NCBI GenBank assembly: GCA_039680225.1
Contig: JBDKTK010000413.1
Span: forward strand, 1-5,915
DNA length: 5,915 nucleotides
Direction of reading: 5' to 3'
Source of the DNA: JBDKTK01 sp039680225
GTDB lineage: Bacteria > Desulfobacterota > Syntrophia > Syntrophales > UBA4778
Position 1 is the stretch's first letter. Every line of letters starts with the position of its first letter. The position numbers were made by a program, and so were the translations under genes. The notes under the pieces are model-generated. The model saw only the letters and a program-made list of their open reading frames with translations, did not search any database and was not told the DNA's origin. Positions 1 through 5,547 of the stretch are shown piece after piece.

Positions 1-1
1 C

Positions 2-136
2 GTCTCAGCAGCTGAATCTATCAGAGATGATTATAAAAAACAAATAACGAGCACAATATTAGGTATGATACGAAGGAGAGCAACTACATTGATAAAGCAT
101 CTTGGAAACAAAGTACCAGCGGCCCGCGTGCAATGA
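2..136 (+). CDS. C-terminal fragment of an unrecognised protein (partial at left edge)
   Basis: A plus-strand frame is open from the first bases of the window and ends with TGA at 134-136, giving about 44 visible residues. The visible part is lysine- and arginine-rich (an IRDDYKKQ segment, then MIRRR) and ends LGNKVPAARVQ. It is compatible with the end of a helical, perhaps nucleic-acid-binding protein, but I recognise no family and assign no function. The start lies outside the window. The DNA is AT-rich compared with the genes further right. An open run of 44 codons at an edge can occur by chance in a single frame, so the call is tentative. An ATG at 133 overlaps the stop as ATGA, but the frame it opens is not convincing. 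Confidence 0.4.
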   Translation, partial: VSAAESIRDDYKKQITSTILGMIRRRATTLIKHLGNKVPAARVQ

Positions 137-360
137 AGGGAGTGCAGATAATTTTGTGGAATGGTTTTCTTATCCTGACTCGTGAACCATTTACACAGAA
201 TTATCTGGATTTTACCGCCGGCGGCCTGGGCCCGGTTCGTATTTCACATCGATGCAATTTGGGCCTCGCTGGCCGGATCGGCCGAAAGCTCGTTTTTTAT
301 TTCCGGGGAGCTGTAATTGGAACCGTACATCCAAATTTCATTAGAGCACAAACCTGGAAA
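137..360. other. Intergenic stretch with a cluster of GC-rich palindromes, no convincing gene
   Basis: I see no supported gene here. The first part is AT-rich. Compact GC-rich symmetric segments follow: CCGCCGGCGG at 215-224 (perfect palindrome), GGGCCC at 228-233, and a perfect 5-bp hairpin GGCCG-GAT-CGGCC at 271-283. A run of six T lies at 293-298, after a bulged extension of the last hairpin (268-270 can pair with 287-289). The final element might act as a weak plus-strand terminator. The rest is unexplained and could be an extragenic repeat or the remnant of a mobile element. No terminator for the minus-strand caspase-like gene, whose stop is at 361, is evident here. Confidence 0.5.
268..298 (+). 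terminator. Possible intrinsic terminator, plus strand
   Basis: The GGCCG/CGGCC stem (271-275 with 279-283, loop GAT) can be extended across a GAA bulge by GCT (268-270) pairing with AGC (287-289). Six T follow at 293-298 after a three-base gap. The bulge and the roughly 130-base distance from the nearest plus-strand stop (134-136) make this weak. Confidence 0.3.
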
Positions 361-1977
361 TCATTTTCTTAGAAAGAACTTACTCGCAAGTTTCTCAGGG
401 TTTTGGTTCAAGCTTGGACTCTGCTGAACATTGAGAGCCTTTGCTTCATCCTCAACCTCGGGCCTGAGGTAAACATAAATTTCGGAAATATTTCTTTTCC
501 CGTCTTTAATTGCCTTCAGGAAATAATAAGTCAATATTCCGTGTCCCCTTTCCGTGGACGATGTGCTGATCTGCGCACCTTGCGTCGCGCTGAGCACGGC
601 CATATTGGGGGGGATGGTTATCTTAGTGGAAGTGATGACCAGCGGTCGCGCACCTTTCGCAATGACGCTCCTGCCGCCTGAACCGGAAAAACAGGAGTCC
701 AGTATGACCACAACTTCCGAGGCATTCAGTGAACCCAGCTTTGCATAAAGCCTCTTAAGTGGGTAGCCCGTTATAGAAAGATAATTGGGGTCGCCGTCGT
801 AAGGCACCAGGAAGGCTTCTCCGGTTGCCGGGTCAGGGGCCCCGTGGCCTGAATAATACAGGAAAACCCTGCTGCCGCGTTTTGTCTTGTTTGAGAGCCA
901 GCCTTCTAAAGATTTTTCCATGGCCGACCTGGTCGCCTTCTCATCCGCCAGGAAATCTATGTTCCTCTCCTTTATGCCCAGAGCCTTGAAGTAATCTTTC
1001 ACGAGCTTCGCATCATCGTAGGAATATTCAGACTTGGGCAGGTTCTGGTAACCCTCGATTCCGATAATCACGGCAACGTCGTTTTCTCCCATCACCTTAA
1101 GATCATCACTGATGCTGAACTCGGATATTTCCGAATTCCTAGCTGGAGCGGTTTTGGCGCCTTTCTGCCCCCCTTTGCCCGATTGGGCAATTGCTGTCTG
1201 CACTATGGCGGTCAGTTCAGCCGTAGTCAATGATTTCGGGTCGGATTTCTTTGATGGAACAGTCGCAGCGTATTGACGCACATCCTGGGAACCGGAAACC
1301 TTATCAGCGGCGTTCCTTACGGCTGCAATGAGAGCTCCGGGAGCAAGCTCATCCAGGCCTGCCTGCATCTTCCTTTCTTGCGCCTTCAGGTTATCCTGAA
1401 TGGAACCGAACATCGCATCCGCCAGGCTGATCTTGTATTCAACATAATTCTTGATGTCCCCGGAACTTACCTTATCTCTCAAGAGGGTTTTACCTGCCGG
1501 GGTTGATACTTCGATCCCCAGTTCTATGTTGACCGTCTGAATTGCTGACTTGTCACCGCCGAAGCTCTTGTCGGCGTAATCCCATCGATATGCAGATGAG
1601 TTCAGGATAGCGACCCTGATTATGACAGCAGCAGTCTCGTCTCTCGCGACATTCCGAATAACATAAAGTTCATCAAAGGCCTGAGAAAAAGCCTGTTGAA
1701 GGTAATTTTCCAGTTTATCCTGCAAAGTTACACCGGTAGTGAATCCGCTTTTAAAATACACAGTGTTGTAATTTGCCGGAGCAAGCTGGATGGCTGCTGT
1801 TACGGGTATTTTCTTGAGACCGAGAATTCCAATGCTGTTGGGTATTGGAGGCAATGCCGGCTTTCCGGCTGCCAGGGAATTCAGTACCGACGTGAGAATA
1901 ATGAGCATGCAGCAAGCAACCGTAATTACAACATTTCTCAAAAAAGCAGAGACACCCGGAATAAACATTCTTGTCAT
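361..1977 (-). CDS. Exported caspase-family (peptidase C14-like) protein
   Basis: This is a predicted secreted or periplasmic cysteine peptidase of the caspase/metacaspase fold, 538 residues from the chosen ATG. Residues 15-37 form a hydrophobic signal peptide (or anchor) ending near NSLAAG. Residues about 45-280 are an uncharacterised region, followed by a Ser/Lys/Gly/Ala-rich linker. The caspase p20-like domain spans about 299-510. It has the beta strand VAVIIGIEGY, a YDDAK segment (D321, D322), YYSGHG with catalytic His378, LDSCFSGSGG with catalytic Cys429, and a late HGILTYYFL strand. Metacaspases of known structure use Asp/Ser/Asp at equivalent places in the S1 pocket; D321/D322, S376 and D427 fit, so cleavage after Arg/Lys is an inference. 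The frame extends to a TTG at 2037, but ATG 1977 has a well-spaced GAGGT; ATGs at 1983 and 1968 are alternatives. Cleavage targets are unknown. It is not co-transcribed with the next minus-strand gene, because a tRNA unit lies between. Confidence 0.88.
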   Translation of the reverse strand: MTRMFIPGVSAFLRNVVITVACCMLIILTSVLNSLAAGKPALPPIPNSIGILGLKKIPVTAAIQLAPANYNTVYFKSGFTTGVTLQDKLENYLQQAFSQAFDELYVIRNVARDETAAVIIRVAILNSSAYRWDYADKSFGGDKSAIQTVNIELGIEVSTPAGKTLLRDKVSSGDIKNYVEYKISLADAMFGSIQDNLKAQERKMQAGLDELAPGALIAAVRNAADKVSGSQDVRQYAATVPSKKSDPKSLTTAELTAIVQTAIAQSGKGGQKGAKTAPARNSEISEFSISDDLKVMGENDVAVIIGIEGYQNLPKSEYSYDDAKLVKDYFKALGIKERNIDFLADEKATRSAMEKSLEGWLSNKTKRGSRVFLYYSGHGAPDPATGEAFLVPYDGDPNYLSITGYPLKRLYAKLGSLNASEVVVILDSCFSGSGGRSVIAKGARPLVITSTKITIPPNMAVLSATQGAQISTSSTERGHGILTYYFLKAIKDGKRNISEIYVYLRPEVEDEAKALNVQQSPSLNQNPEKLASKFFLRK

Positions 1978-1984
1978 TTCCATT

Positions 1985-1989
1985 ACCTC
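1985..1989 (-). promoter_or_regulatory. Ribosome binding site deciding the start of the caspase-like gene
   Basis: GAGGT on the minus strand lies 7 bases before the ATG at 1977 and only 1 base before the in-frame ATG at 1983. This favours 1977 over 1983 and over the TTG at 2037, which would add 20 residues ahead of the signal peptide. Confidence 0.55.
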
Positions 1990-2008
1990 AAGGTGAATAG
2001 TTGCGGGA

Positions 2009-2037
2009 AAACTACATTCTTTGGCGGTATCTGTCAA
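2009..2037 (-). promoter_or_regulatory. Candidate sigma70 promoter for the caspase-like gene
   Basis: On the minus strand a perfect -35 box TTGACA (2037-2032) is followed after 17 bases by TAGTTT (2014-2009), a weak -10. Transcription would start near 2002, giving a leader of about 25 bases that contains the GAGGT site. The -10 matches consensus at only three positions, so this is tentative. Confidence 0.4.
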
Positions 2038-2225
2038 TTTAGACTTTCAGGAATCCCTAGCGCATTCCACGCGGACGAAAAACAATCAGTCAAGCATGCT
2101 CCATTTCATCCAGTATTCATTAATTTATTCCGAAGACCCCTCAACAGGTTGTATTTGGTATTTATTGAAGTCATGATTTGAGATCGCCCGTTATCTTGGC
2201 AGTTTCACATGGGGTATGTCTAAAC

Positions 2226-2253
2226 AAAAAACCCGCTGTTTCCAGCGGGTTTT
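2226..2253 (-). terminator. Intrinsic terminator after tRNA-Met, possibly bidirectional
   Basis: A perfect 7-bp GC-rich stem (CCCGCTG 2232-2238, CAGCGGG 2243-2249) with a 4-base loop is flanked by six A on the left and four T on the right. Read on the minus strand this is a strong Rho-independent terminator with a U6 tail, 32 bases after the tRNA 3' end. On the plus strand a U4 tail could also work. Confidence 0.9.
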
Positions 2254-2284
2254 GGTCTATATGGAATCCCTTGGGACTATGTTC

Positions 2285-2361
2285 TGGTGGCGGCGCAGGG
2301 ACTTGAACCCCGGACACTACGGATATGAGCCGTATGCTCTCACCAACTGAGCTACGCCGCC
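2285..2361 (-). tRNA. tRNA-Met (anticodon CAU, elongator type)
   Basis: A complete 77-base cloverleaf is present on the minus strand. The acceptor stem GGCGGCG pairs fully with CGCCGCC. The D stem is GCTC/GAGC, the anticodon stem TACGG/CCGTA with loop CTCATAT (anticodon CAT). The variable loop is 5 bases, and the T stem CGGGG/CCCTG has one G-U pair and the loop TTCAAGT. A73 and an encoded CCA end (2285-2287) follow. The perfectly paired first acceptor base pair argues against initiator tRNA, which in bacteria has a mismatch there. The tRNA-Ile2 type, whose C34 is modified to lysidine by TilS, also has a CAT gene anticodon and cannot be excluded by eye. However, the acceptor and anticodon stems match the common elongator-Met pattern. 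It forms its own unit with a promoter just upstream and a terminator just downstream. Confidence 0.95.
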
Positions 2362-2375
2362 TTGGAGAATTTGTA

Positions 2376-2405
2376 TTTTTAACTAATTTTTACCATTTTT
2401 GTCAA
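2376..2405 (-). promoter_or_regulatory. Promoter of the tRNA-Met gene
   Basis: On the minus strand a perfect TTGACA (2405-2400) is followed by an A/T-rich spacer and TAAAAA (2381-2376, spacing 18). An alternative TTAAAA has spacing 17. Transcription would start about 8 bases before the mature tRNA 5' end at 2361, which suits a short processed leader. Confidence 0.65.
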
Positions 2406-2514
2406 GGATTTCGAGCCGGAAGCTGCGATTAATTTCGGCCGCCCCTCCCCTGGCTCTCTCATCCCTTGTTCTCCGGGCATTCGCCTCGGAGTTCCCGGTC
2501 AGTGCAGCCCTGCT

Positions 2515-4248
2515 TTATTGCTGCTGCTGCTTCGGGGGGCGCAGGCTGTATGTCACTATCCTGCTCTGTTTGCCCGTGATCAGCAGCAGGACCACCTCGA
2601 CGTCCCCGTCGTTGTCTATATCCTTGATCTGGTAGTCGGCCACGTACCCCTGGATTTTCCGGGTCCGCCAGTTTTCCACCAGCCCTGCCCCGTCCCATTC
2701 AAGGTCATGGATCTCGCTGGAGGTGAACTCCTTCACATTGGCGAGGACGCGTCCGGCGGGGGACATGTTCTTCACTACTATTATTTCCCTCTTCCCGTCG
2801 TTATTGGTGTCGTAACTGAGAATCCGGGTATTTAAATAATAGAGCGGCTGGGTGTCTATGTTAGGCATCGAAGCAAAAGAGGGTTTGGGGAAATCGAAAA
2901 AGTTGCTGCTCCCGCCGTACTCTTCGTCCGTCCTCGAGCAGACGCTCTTGCCGAAAAGCTTCTGGAGGCTTTCCAGGGACTGCTCGGTTTCCTCGCATGT
3001 CAGCAGGTGATCGAAAGAGTCCAGGGTGACTACCATGTCCGCGGAGCTGTTATCCAGTCTCTCAATGGTCATGCCGTAAATGGAGGCCCCGAGGGGCGCC
3101 TTGACCTTCCTGCCCTCCTTGTACTTGCCGTCCTCCCAGATGTATTCATGGATGGGGTTCATGAACGGCTTTTCCATACCCATTGTCTGTCCGATCAGCA
3201 TCGTCCCGGAAGAGTTCTCTATCACCCGGAAAAACACCTTGAGGTCGGCGGCGATCTTATGGAATTTTTTGTCTTTTGGATTAAACTCCAGCACGAATGA
3301 GTTGAGCATTGTCCCCGTGTAGCAGGTCACAAATATTTCCTTTATCCCGTTGCCGTTGACGTCGGCAAGATCAACGGTCAGGTAAGTATTTGCGGCCTTC
3401 CCGACCATGCTCGGGTACACAAGCTTGATCTCCGGGCCCTTTTTGCGGTAGATGCGGATTGTCTTGTTATCTATGGTCACGATTTCATTAAGGCCGTCCC
3501 CGTCGACATCGGCGATCGCCATGCCCTTGAACTCCATATCGTATTTGGGGCTCATCCAGAATCCCCTGCGGTCCTGGCCCGTTACTATGAAATCAGGGTT
3601 TATCAGCGAAGTGTAGGTACCCTTGCCGCTTCTAAACACTTCGCGGGCATCGGGGTCCCTCTTGCCCGGAATGGCCCCGGCCGGCAGGTTTGCCGTTGCG
3701 GGCAGGGGCGATGCAGCGGGTGCGGCGGCCGGCGCCGCGGCCGTCACTTGCTGGTCGAAAGTTGAGGGGACTTGTCCCAGGATGTGGGTATCGACCCGCT
3801 TGGCGAAATCGTTCACCTTGGAAATGACGTCGTCGAGTCCCTGGCTCTGGGCGAACACGCCGACAGGGGCCTTGGAAGAAGCCGTCTCCAGGAGTTTCCC
3901 GTCGAGGCTGACGCTGTTGCCTATCTTTGTTATGCTCCCCCAGACAACGTAATCAACGTTCATTTTCTTTCCGAATGAGAGCGCCTGATCCTGGGTAATG
4001 TCGCCCTTCGAGCCGCCCAGCGCTTCCAGAACGGCATGGCGGCCGAGGACGTCTATCTTCCCGCTCACCCCGATCCTGGTAATGAGCATGTCCCAGACGC
4101 CCTTCTGCACGTAATCAATATTTTCCCCGCTGTGGACGGAGAACGGCAGGACTGCGACTTTTTTAATATCCGTTTTTACGTCCGCCGACATGGCCGAGAC
4201 GCAGGTAAGCAACAAAAAGACGATACAGAAAAGGGCTTTTCTTCTCAT
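2515..4248 (-). CDS. Exported protein with TolB/CsgG-like N-terminal domain and FG-GAP (VCBS) repeats
   Basis: This protein has 577 residues and starts at ATG with GGGAG six bases upstream. Residues 1-22 are a Sec signal peptide (MRRK, a hydrophobic core, cleavage near SAMSA). Residues about 27-160 form an alpha/beta domain beginning KKVAVLPF and containing VDYVVWGSI, the pattern of TolB N-terminal, CsgG and FlgO-like domains found in envelope proteins. An Ala/Pro-rich linker spans about 167-195. The rest carries FG-GAP-type calcium-binding loops: DVDGDGLNEI (247-256), DVNGNGIKEI (296-305), YDTNNDGKREI (479-489) and DIDNDGDVEV (543-552), plus a degenerate one near 397-407. Such repeats usually build a beta-propeller that binds ligands or partners. 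The C-terminus is a QQQQ run. The protein is probably periplasmic or cell-surface; its partner is unknown. It is transcribed away from uvsE. No intrinsic terminator is obvious after its stop. Confidence 0.88.
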   Translation of the reverse strand: MRRKALFCIVFLLLTCVSAMSADVKTDIKKVAVLPFSVHSGENIDYVQKGVWDMLITRIGVSGKIDVLGRHAVLEALGGSKGDITQDQALSFGKKMNVDYVVWGSITKIGNSVSLDGKLLETASSKAPVGVFAQSQGLDDVISKVNDFAKRVDTHILGQVPSTFDQQVTAAAPAAAPAASPLPATANLPAGAIPGKRDPDAREVFRSGKGTYTSLINPDFIVTGQDRRGFWMSPKYDMEFKGMAIADVDGDGLNEIVTIDNKTIRIYRKKGPEIKLVYPSMVGKAANTYLTVDLADVNGNGIKEIFVTCYTGTMLNSFVLEFNPKDKKFHKIAADLKVFFRVIENSSGTMLIGQTMGMEKPFMNPIHEYIWEDGKYKEGRKVKAPLGASIYGMTIERLDNSSADMVVTLDSFDHLLTCEETEQSLESLQKLFGKSVCSRTDEEYGGSSNFFDFPKPSFASMPNIDTQPLYYLNTRILSYDTNNDGKREIIVVKNMSPAGRVLANVKEFTSSEIHDLEWDGAGLVENWRTRKIQGYVADYQIKDIDNDGDVEVVLLLITGKQSRIVTYSLRPPKQQQQ

Positions 4249-4288
4249 GGAAATCTCCCATCCGTGAACTCAGGGGCGATCTTTAACA

Positions 4289-4308
4289 TTGAATCTGGTA
4301 TAATTCAA
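4289..4308. repeat. Inverted repeat TTGAAT-N8-ATTCAA, possible operator
   Basis: Perfect 6-bp half sites at 4289-4294 and 4303-4308 have centres 14 bases apart. The repeat covers the plus-strand -10 box and supplies the candidate minus-strand -35. This position fits a dimeric regulator controlling one or both divergent genes, but no regulator is encoded in the window. A 6-bp A/T-rich repeat can arise by chance. Confidence 0.35.
4296..4304 (+). promoter_or_regulatory. Extended -10 promoter, probably for uvsE
   Basis: TGGTATAAT contains a perfect -10 hexamer (TATAAT, 4299-4304) with the TGn extension. No good -35 lies 16-18 bases upstream, which extended -10 promoters can tolerate. Transcription would start near 4311, giving a leader of about 108 bases before the uvsE start codon. 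Confidence 0.55.
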
Positions 4309-4405
4309 GCAGGATTATTCCCCCGCGATTTCGAGGAAGTCCTTTAATATCAAGGATTTCAGGGGATTAAATACCCGGGCATGGCAGTCTTGAACAATTC
4401 TTAAC

Positions 4406-4410
4406 TGAGG
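4406..4410 (+). promoter_or_regulatory. Ribosome binding site supporting the TTG start of uvsE
   Basis: TGAGG ends 8 bases before the TTG at 4419. The encoded MKIGYPC is the characteristic beginning of UvsE proteins, so TTG at this point is well supported although it is a rare start codon. Confidence 0.6.
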
Positions 4411-4418
4411 CTCCGCGC

Positions 4419-5321
4419 TTGAAAATAGGCTACCCCTGCATAAACACGACCCTGGAATGCCGCAACCGGACTTTCCGGCTCAGGTCTTATTCGGAAGAGC
4501 GCCTGGTGGAAACGGTGGCAAGCAACCTGGAGTGCCTGCGCCGCACCCTCGAATTCAACATTGGCCGCGGCATCCTTTTTTTCCGGATCCATTCCGGATT
4601 CGTCCCCTTCGCCTCGCACCCGGTCTGCAGGTTTGACTGGCAGGGCCGCTTCCGGGAGGAATTCTCGGAAGTGGGCAGGTTAATCAGGGAGCGCGGGATC
4701 AGGGTCTCCATGCACCCCGACCAGTTCACTTTGATAAATTCGCTCGAAGAGGAGATCTTTGAGCGCAGCGTCCGGGAACTCGCCTATCACTGCGATCTGC
4801 TGGACCTGCTGGGGACGGATGCTTCGGCCAAGGTCCAGGTCCATGTGGGGGGAGTCTACTCCGACAGGCCGGCGAGCCTGGAGAGGTTCGTGAAGCGCTG
4901 GGGACTGCTGGACCCGGCTGTCCGGAGAAGGCTCGTAATCGAAAACGACGACAGGAACTACTCTTTCCGGGAATGCCTGGAGGTCAGCAGGAGAACGGGG
5001 GTGCCTGTCGTCTTCGACCGGTTCCACCACGAGCTCAACTGCTCGGGAGAATCGACGTCCGAGGCCCTCGCGCTGGCCGCACGCACCTGGAGGAAAAGGG
5101 ACGGAATCCCCATTGTCGATTACAGCACCCAGGCGCATGACAACCGCCGGGGCGCGCACGCTTCCGGCCTCGACAAAAAAGCCTTCCTGGCATTCATCAA
5201 GGAGTCCCGGCCCTTTGATTTCGACCTGATGCTGGAGATAAAGGACAAGGAAAAAAGCGCGATCAGGGCGCTCGCCCTGGCAGCCGGCGACCCCCGACTT
5301 GTGAAATCTCAATTAAAATAA
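4419..5321 (+). CDS. uvsE: UV damage endonuclease UvsE (UVDE)
   Basis: This 300-residue TIM-barrel, metal-dependent endonuclease would nick DNA 5' of UV photoproducts (cyclobutane dimers and 6-4 products), starting excision repair independently of UvrABC. The length is typical and the family signature is seen throughout: MKIGYPC start, FRIHSG and PFASHP (H67), SMHPDQF (H99, Q102, F103), VHVGG (H142), VIEND (E175), FDRFHHELN (D200, H203), RRGAHA (H247) and LEIKDKE (E273). From memory of the Thermus thermophilus enzyme, these correspond to most metal ligands and to the damage-probing Gln/Tyr pair. The segment holding its modified Lys229 and His231 reads IPIVDYSTQ here, so Ile232 and Asp234 replace them. 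This looks like a subfamily variant rather than damage. The TTG start is supported by a TGAGG site and by the conserved N-terminus. It stands alone, divergent from the FG-GAP gene and convergent with the right-end pair. Confidence 0.96.
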   Translation: MKIGYPCINTTLECRNRTFRLRSYSEERLVETVASNLECLRRTLEFNIGRGILFFRIHSGFVPFASHPVCRFDWQGRFREEFSEVGRLIRERGIRVSMHPDQFTLINSLEEEIFERSVRELAYHCDLLDLLGTDASAKVQVHVGGVYSDRPASLERFVKRWGLLDPAVRRRLVIENDDRNYSFRECLEVSRRTGVPVVFDRFHHELNCSGESTSEALALAARTWRKRDGIPIVDYSTQAHDNRRGAHASGLDKKAFLAFIKESRPFDFDLMLEIKDKEKSAIRALALAAGDPRLVKSQLK

Positions 5322-5338
5322 TTCAGATAAAATAAACC

Positions 5339-5363
5339 GGTCGCTGAGCCTGTCGAAGCGGCC
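5339..5363. repeat. GC-rich hairpin between convergent genes, REP-like or terminator
   Basis: GGTCGCT (5339-5345) pairs with AGCGGCC (5357-5363) over 7 bp with one G-U pair, around the 11-base loop GAGCCTGTCGA. The TGAGCCTGTCGAAG core is a motif I recall seeing as a dispersed extragenic element in many bacterial genomes; only one copy lies here. It begins 17 bases after the uvsE stop and is followed by TTGCCTTTT, so it could terminate uvsE. On the minus strand it lies downstream of the small membrane protein gene. Confidence 0.5.
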
Positions 5364-5389
5364 TTGCCTTTTAAGGCTGACTGCTCCAT

Positions 5390-5542
5390 TCAATACCCAG
5401 GTTTAGACAGATAACTGCATACACCGGCAATTATAACCACCAACACAAAACACAACAGTATCCTTGTCCTCAGACGGATGAATCTGCCCCAATACAGAAA
5501 TACAAACGCGATCATGAAAACATACAGAATGAGCAGCTCCAT
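5390..5542 (-). CDS. Small two-helix membrane protein, 50 residues
   Basis: A short minus-strand frame, ATG at 5542 to TGA at 5390-5392, encodes 50 residues. Residues 2-18 (beginning MELLILYVFM) and 28-44 (ILLCFVLVVIIAGV) are strongly hydrophobic. They are separated by a basic turn with R20, R23, R25 and R27. By the positive-inside rule this predicts a membrane hairpin with the turn in the cytoplasm and both ends outside; the C-terminal tail is SYLSKPGY. The ATG lies 5 bases after the stop of the preceding gene, and an AAGGA motif overlaps the end of that gene about 11 bases upstream of the ATG. The two are therefore very likely co-transcribed and perhaps translationally coupled. I recognise no family. 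Possible roles include accessory membrane subunit or small toxin-like peptide, but nothing in the sequence decides this. Confidence 0.6.
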   Translation of the reverse strand: MELLILYVFMIAFVFLYWGRFIRLRTRILLCFVLVVIIAGVCSYLSKPGY

Positions 5543-5547
5543 CCGGG

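Larger units (their letters stand above)
4280..4308 (-). promoter_or_regulatory. Weak candidate promoter for the FG-GAP protein gene
   Basis: On the minus strand TTGAAT (4308-4303) and TAAAGA (4285-4280) are separated by 17 bases. Both boxes are imperfect. The implied start near 4273 leaves a leader of about 25 bases carrying the GGGAG ribosome binding site. Confidence 0.3.

Noticed and set aside
190..210. TTTACACAGAATTATCTGG resembling an insertion-sequence terminal repeat
   Set aside because: No matching inverted copy, target duplication or transposase fragment is visible in the window, so the resemblance alone is not enough.
133..372. 79-codon plus-strand frame starting at ATG 133
   Set aside because: It has no ribosome binding site, runs across GC palindromes, overlaps the end of the well-supported caspase-like gene, and its translation resembles no protein. 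Only the ATGA overlap speaks for it.
1978..2037. 20-residue N-terminal extension of the caspase-like protein from TTG 2037
   Set aside because: It would put a polar stretch before the signal peptide, has no ribosome binding site, and overlaps a perfect -35 box. ATG 1977 is better placed.
1696..2181. 161-codon plus-strand frame
   Set aside because: Most of it lies antisense to the N-terminal coding part of the caspase-like gene, and its translation is low-quality with no recognisable pattern.
2406..2514. Possible intrinsic terminator for the FG-GAP protein gene
   Set aside because: Only a 5-bp CTCCG/CGGAG pairing with a large loop and no T run is present on the minus strand.
4680..5312. 210-codon minus-strand frame opposite uvsE
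   Set aside because: It is a shadow of the GC-rich uvsE codons; the plus-strand frame has unmistakable family motifs across the same interval.
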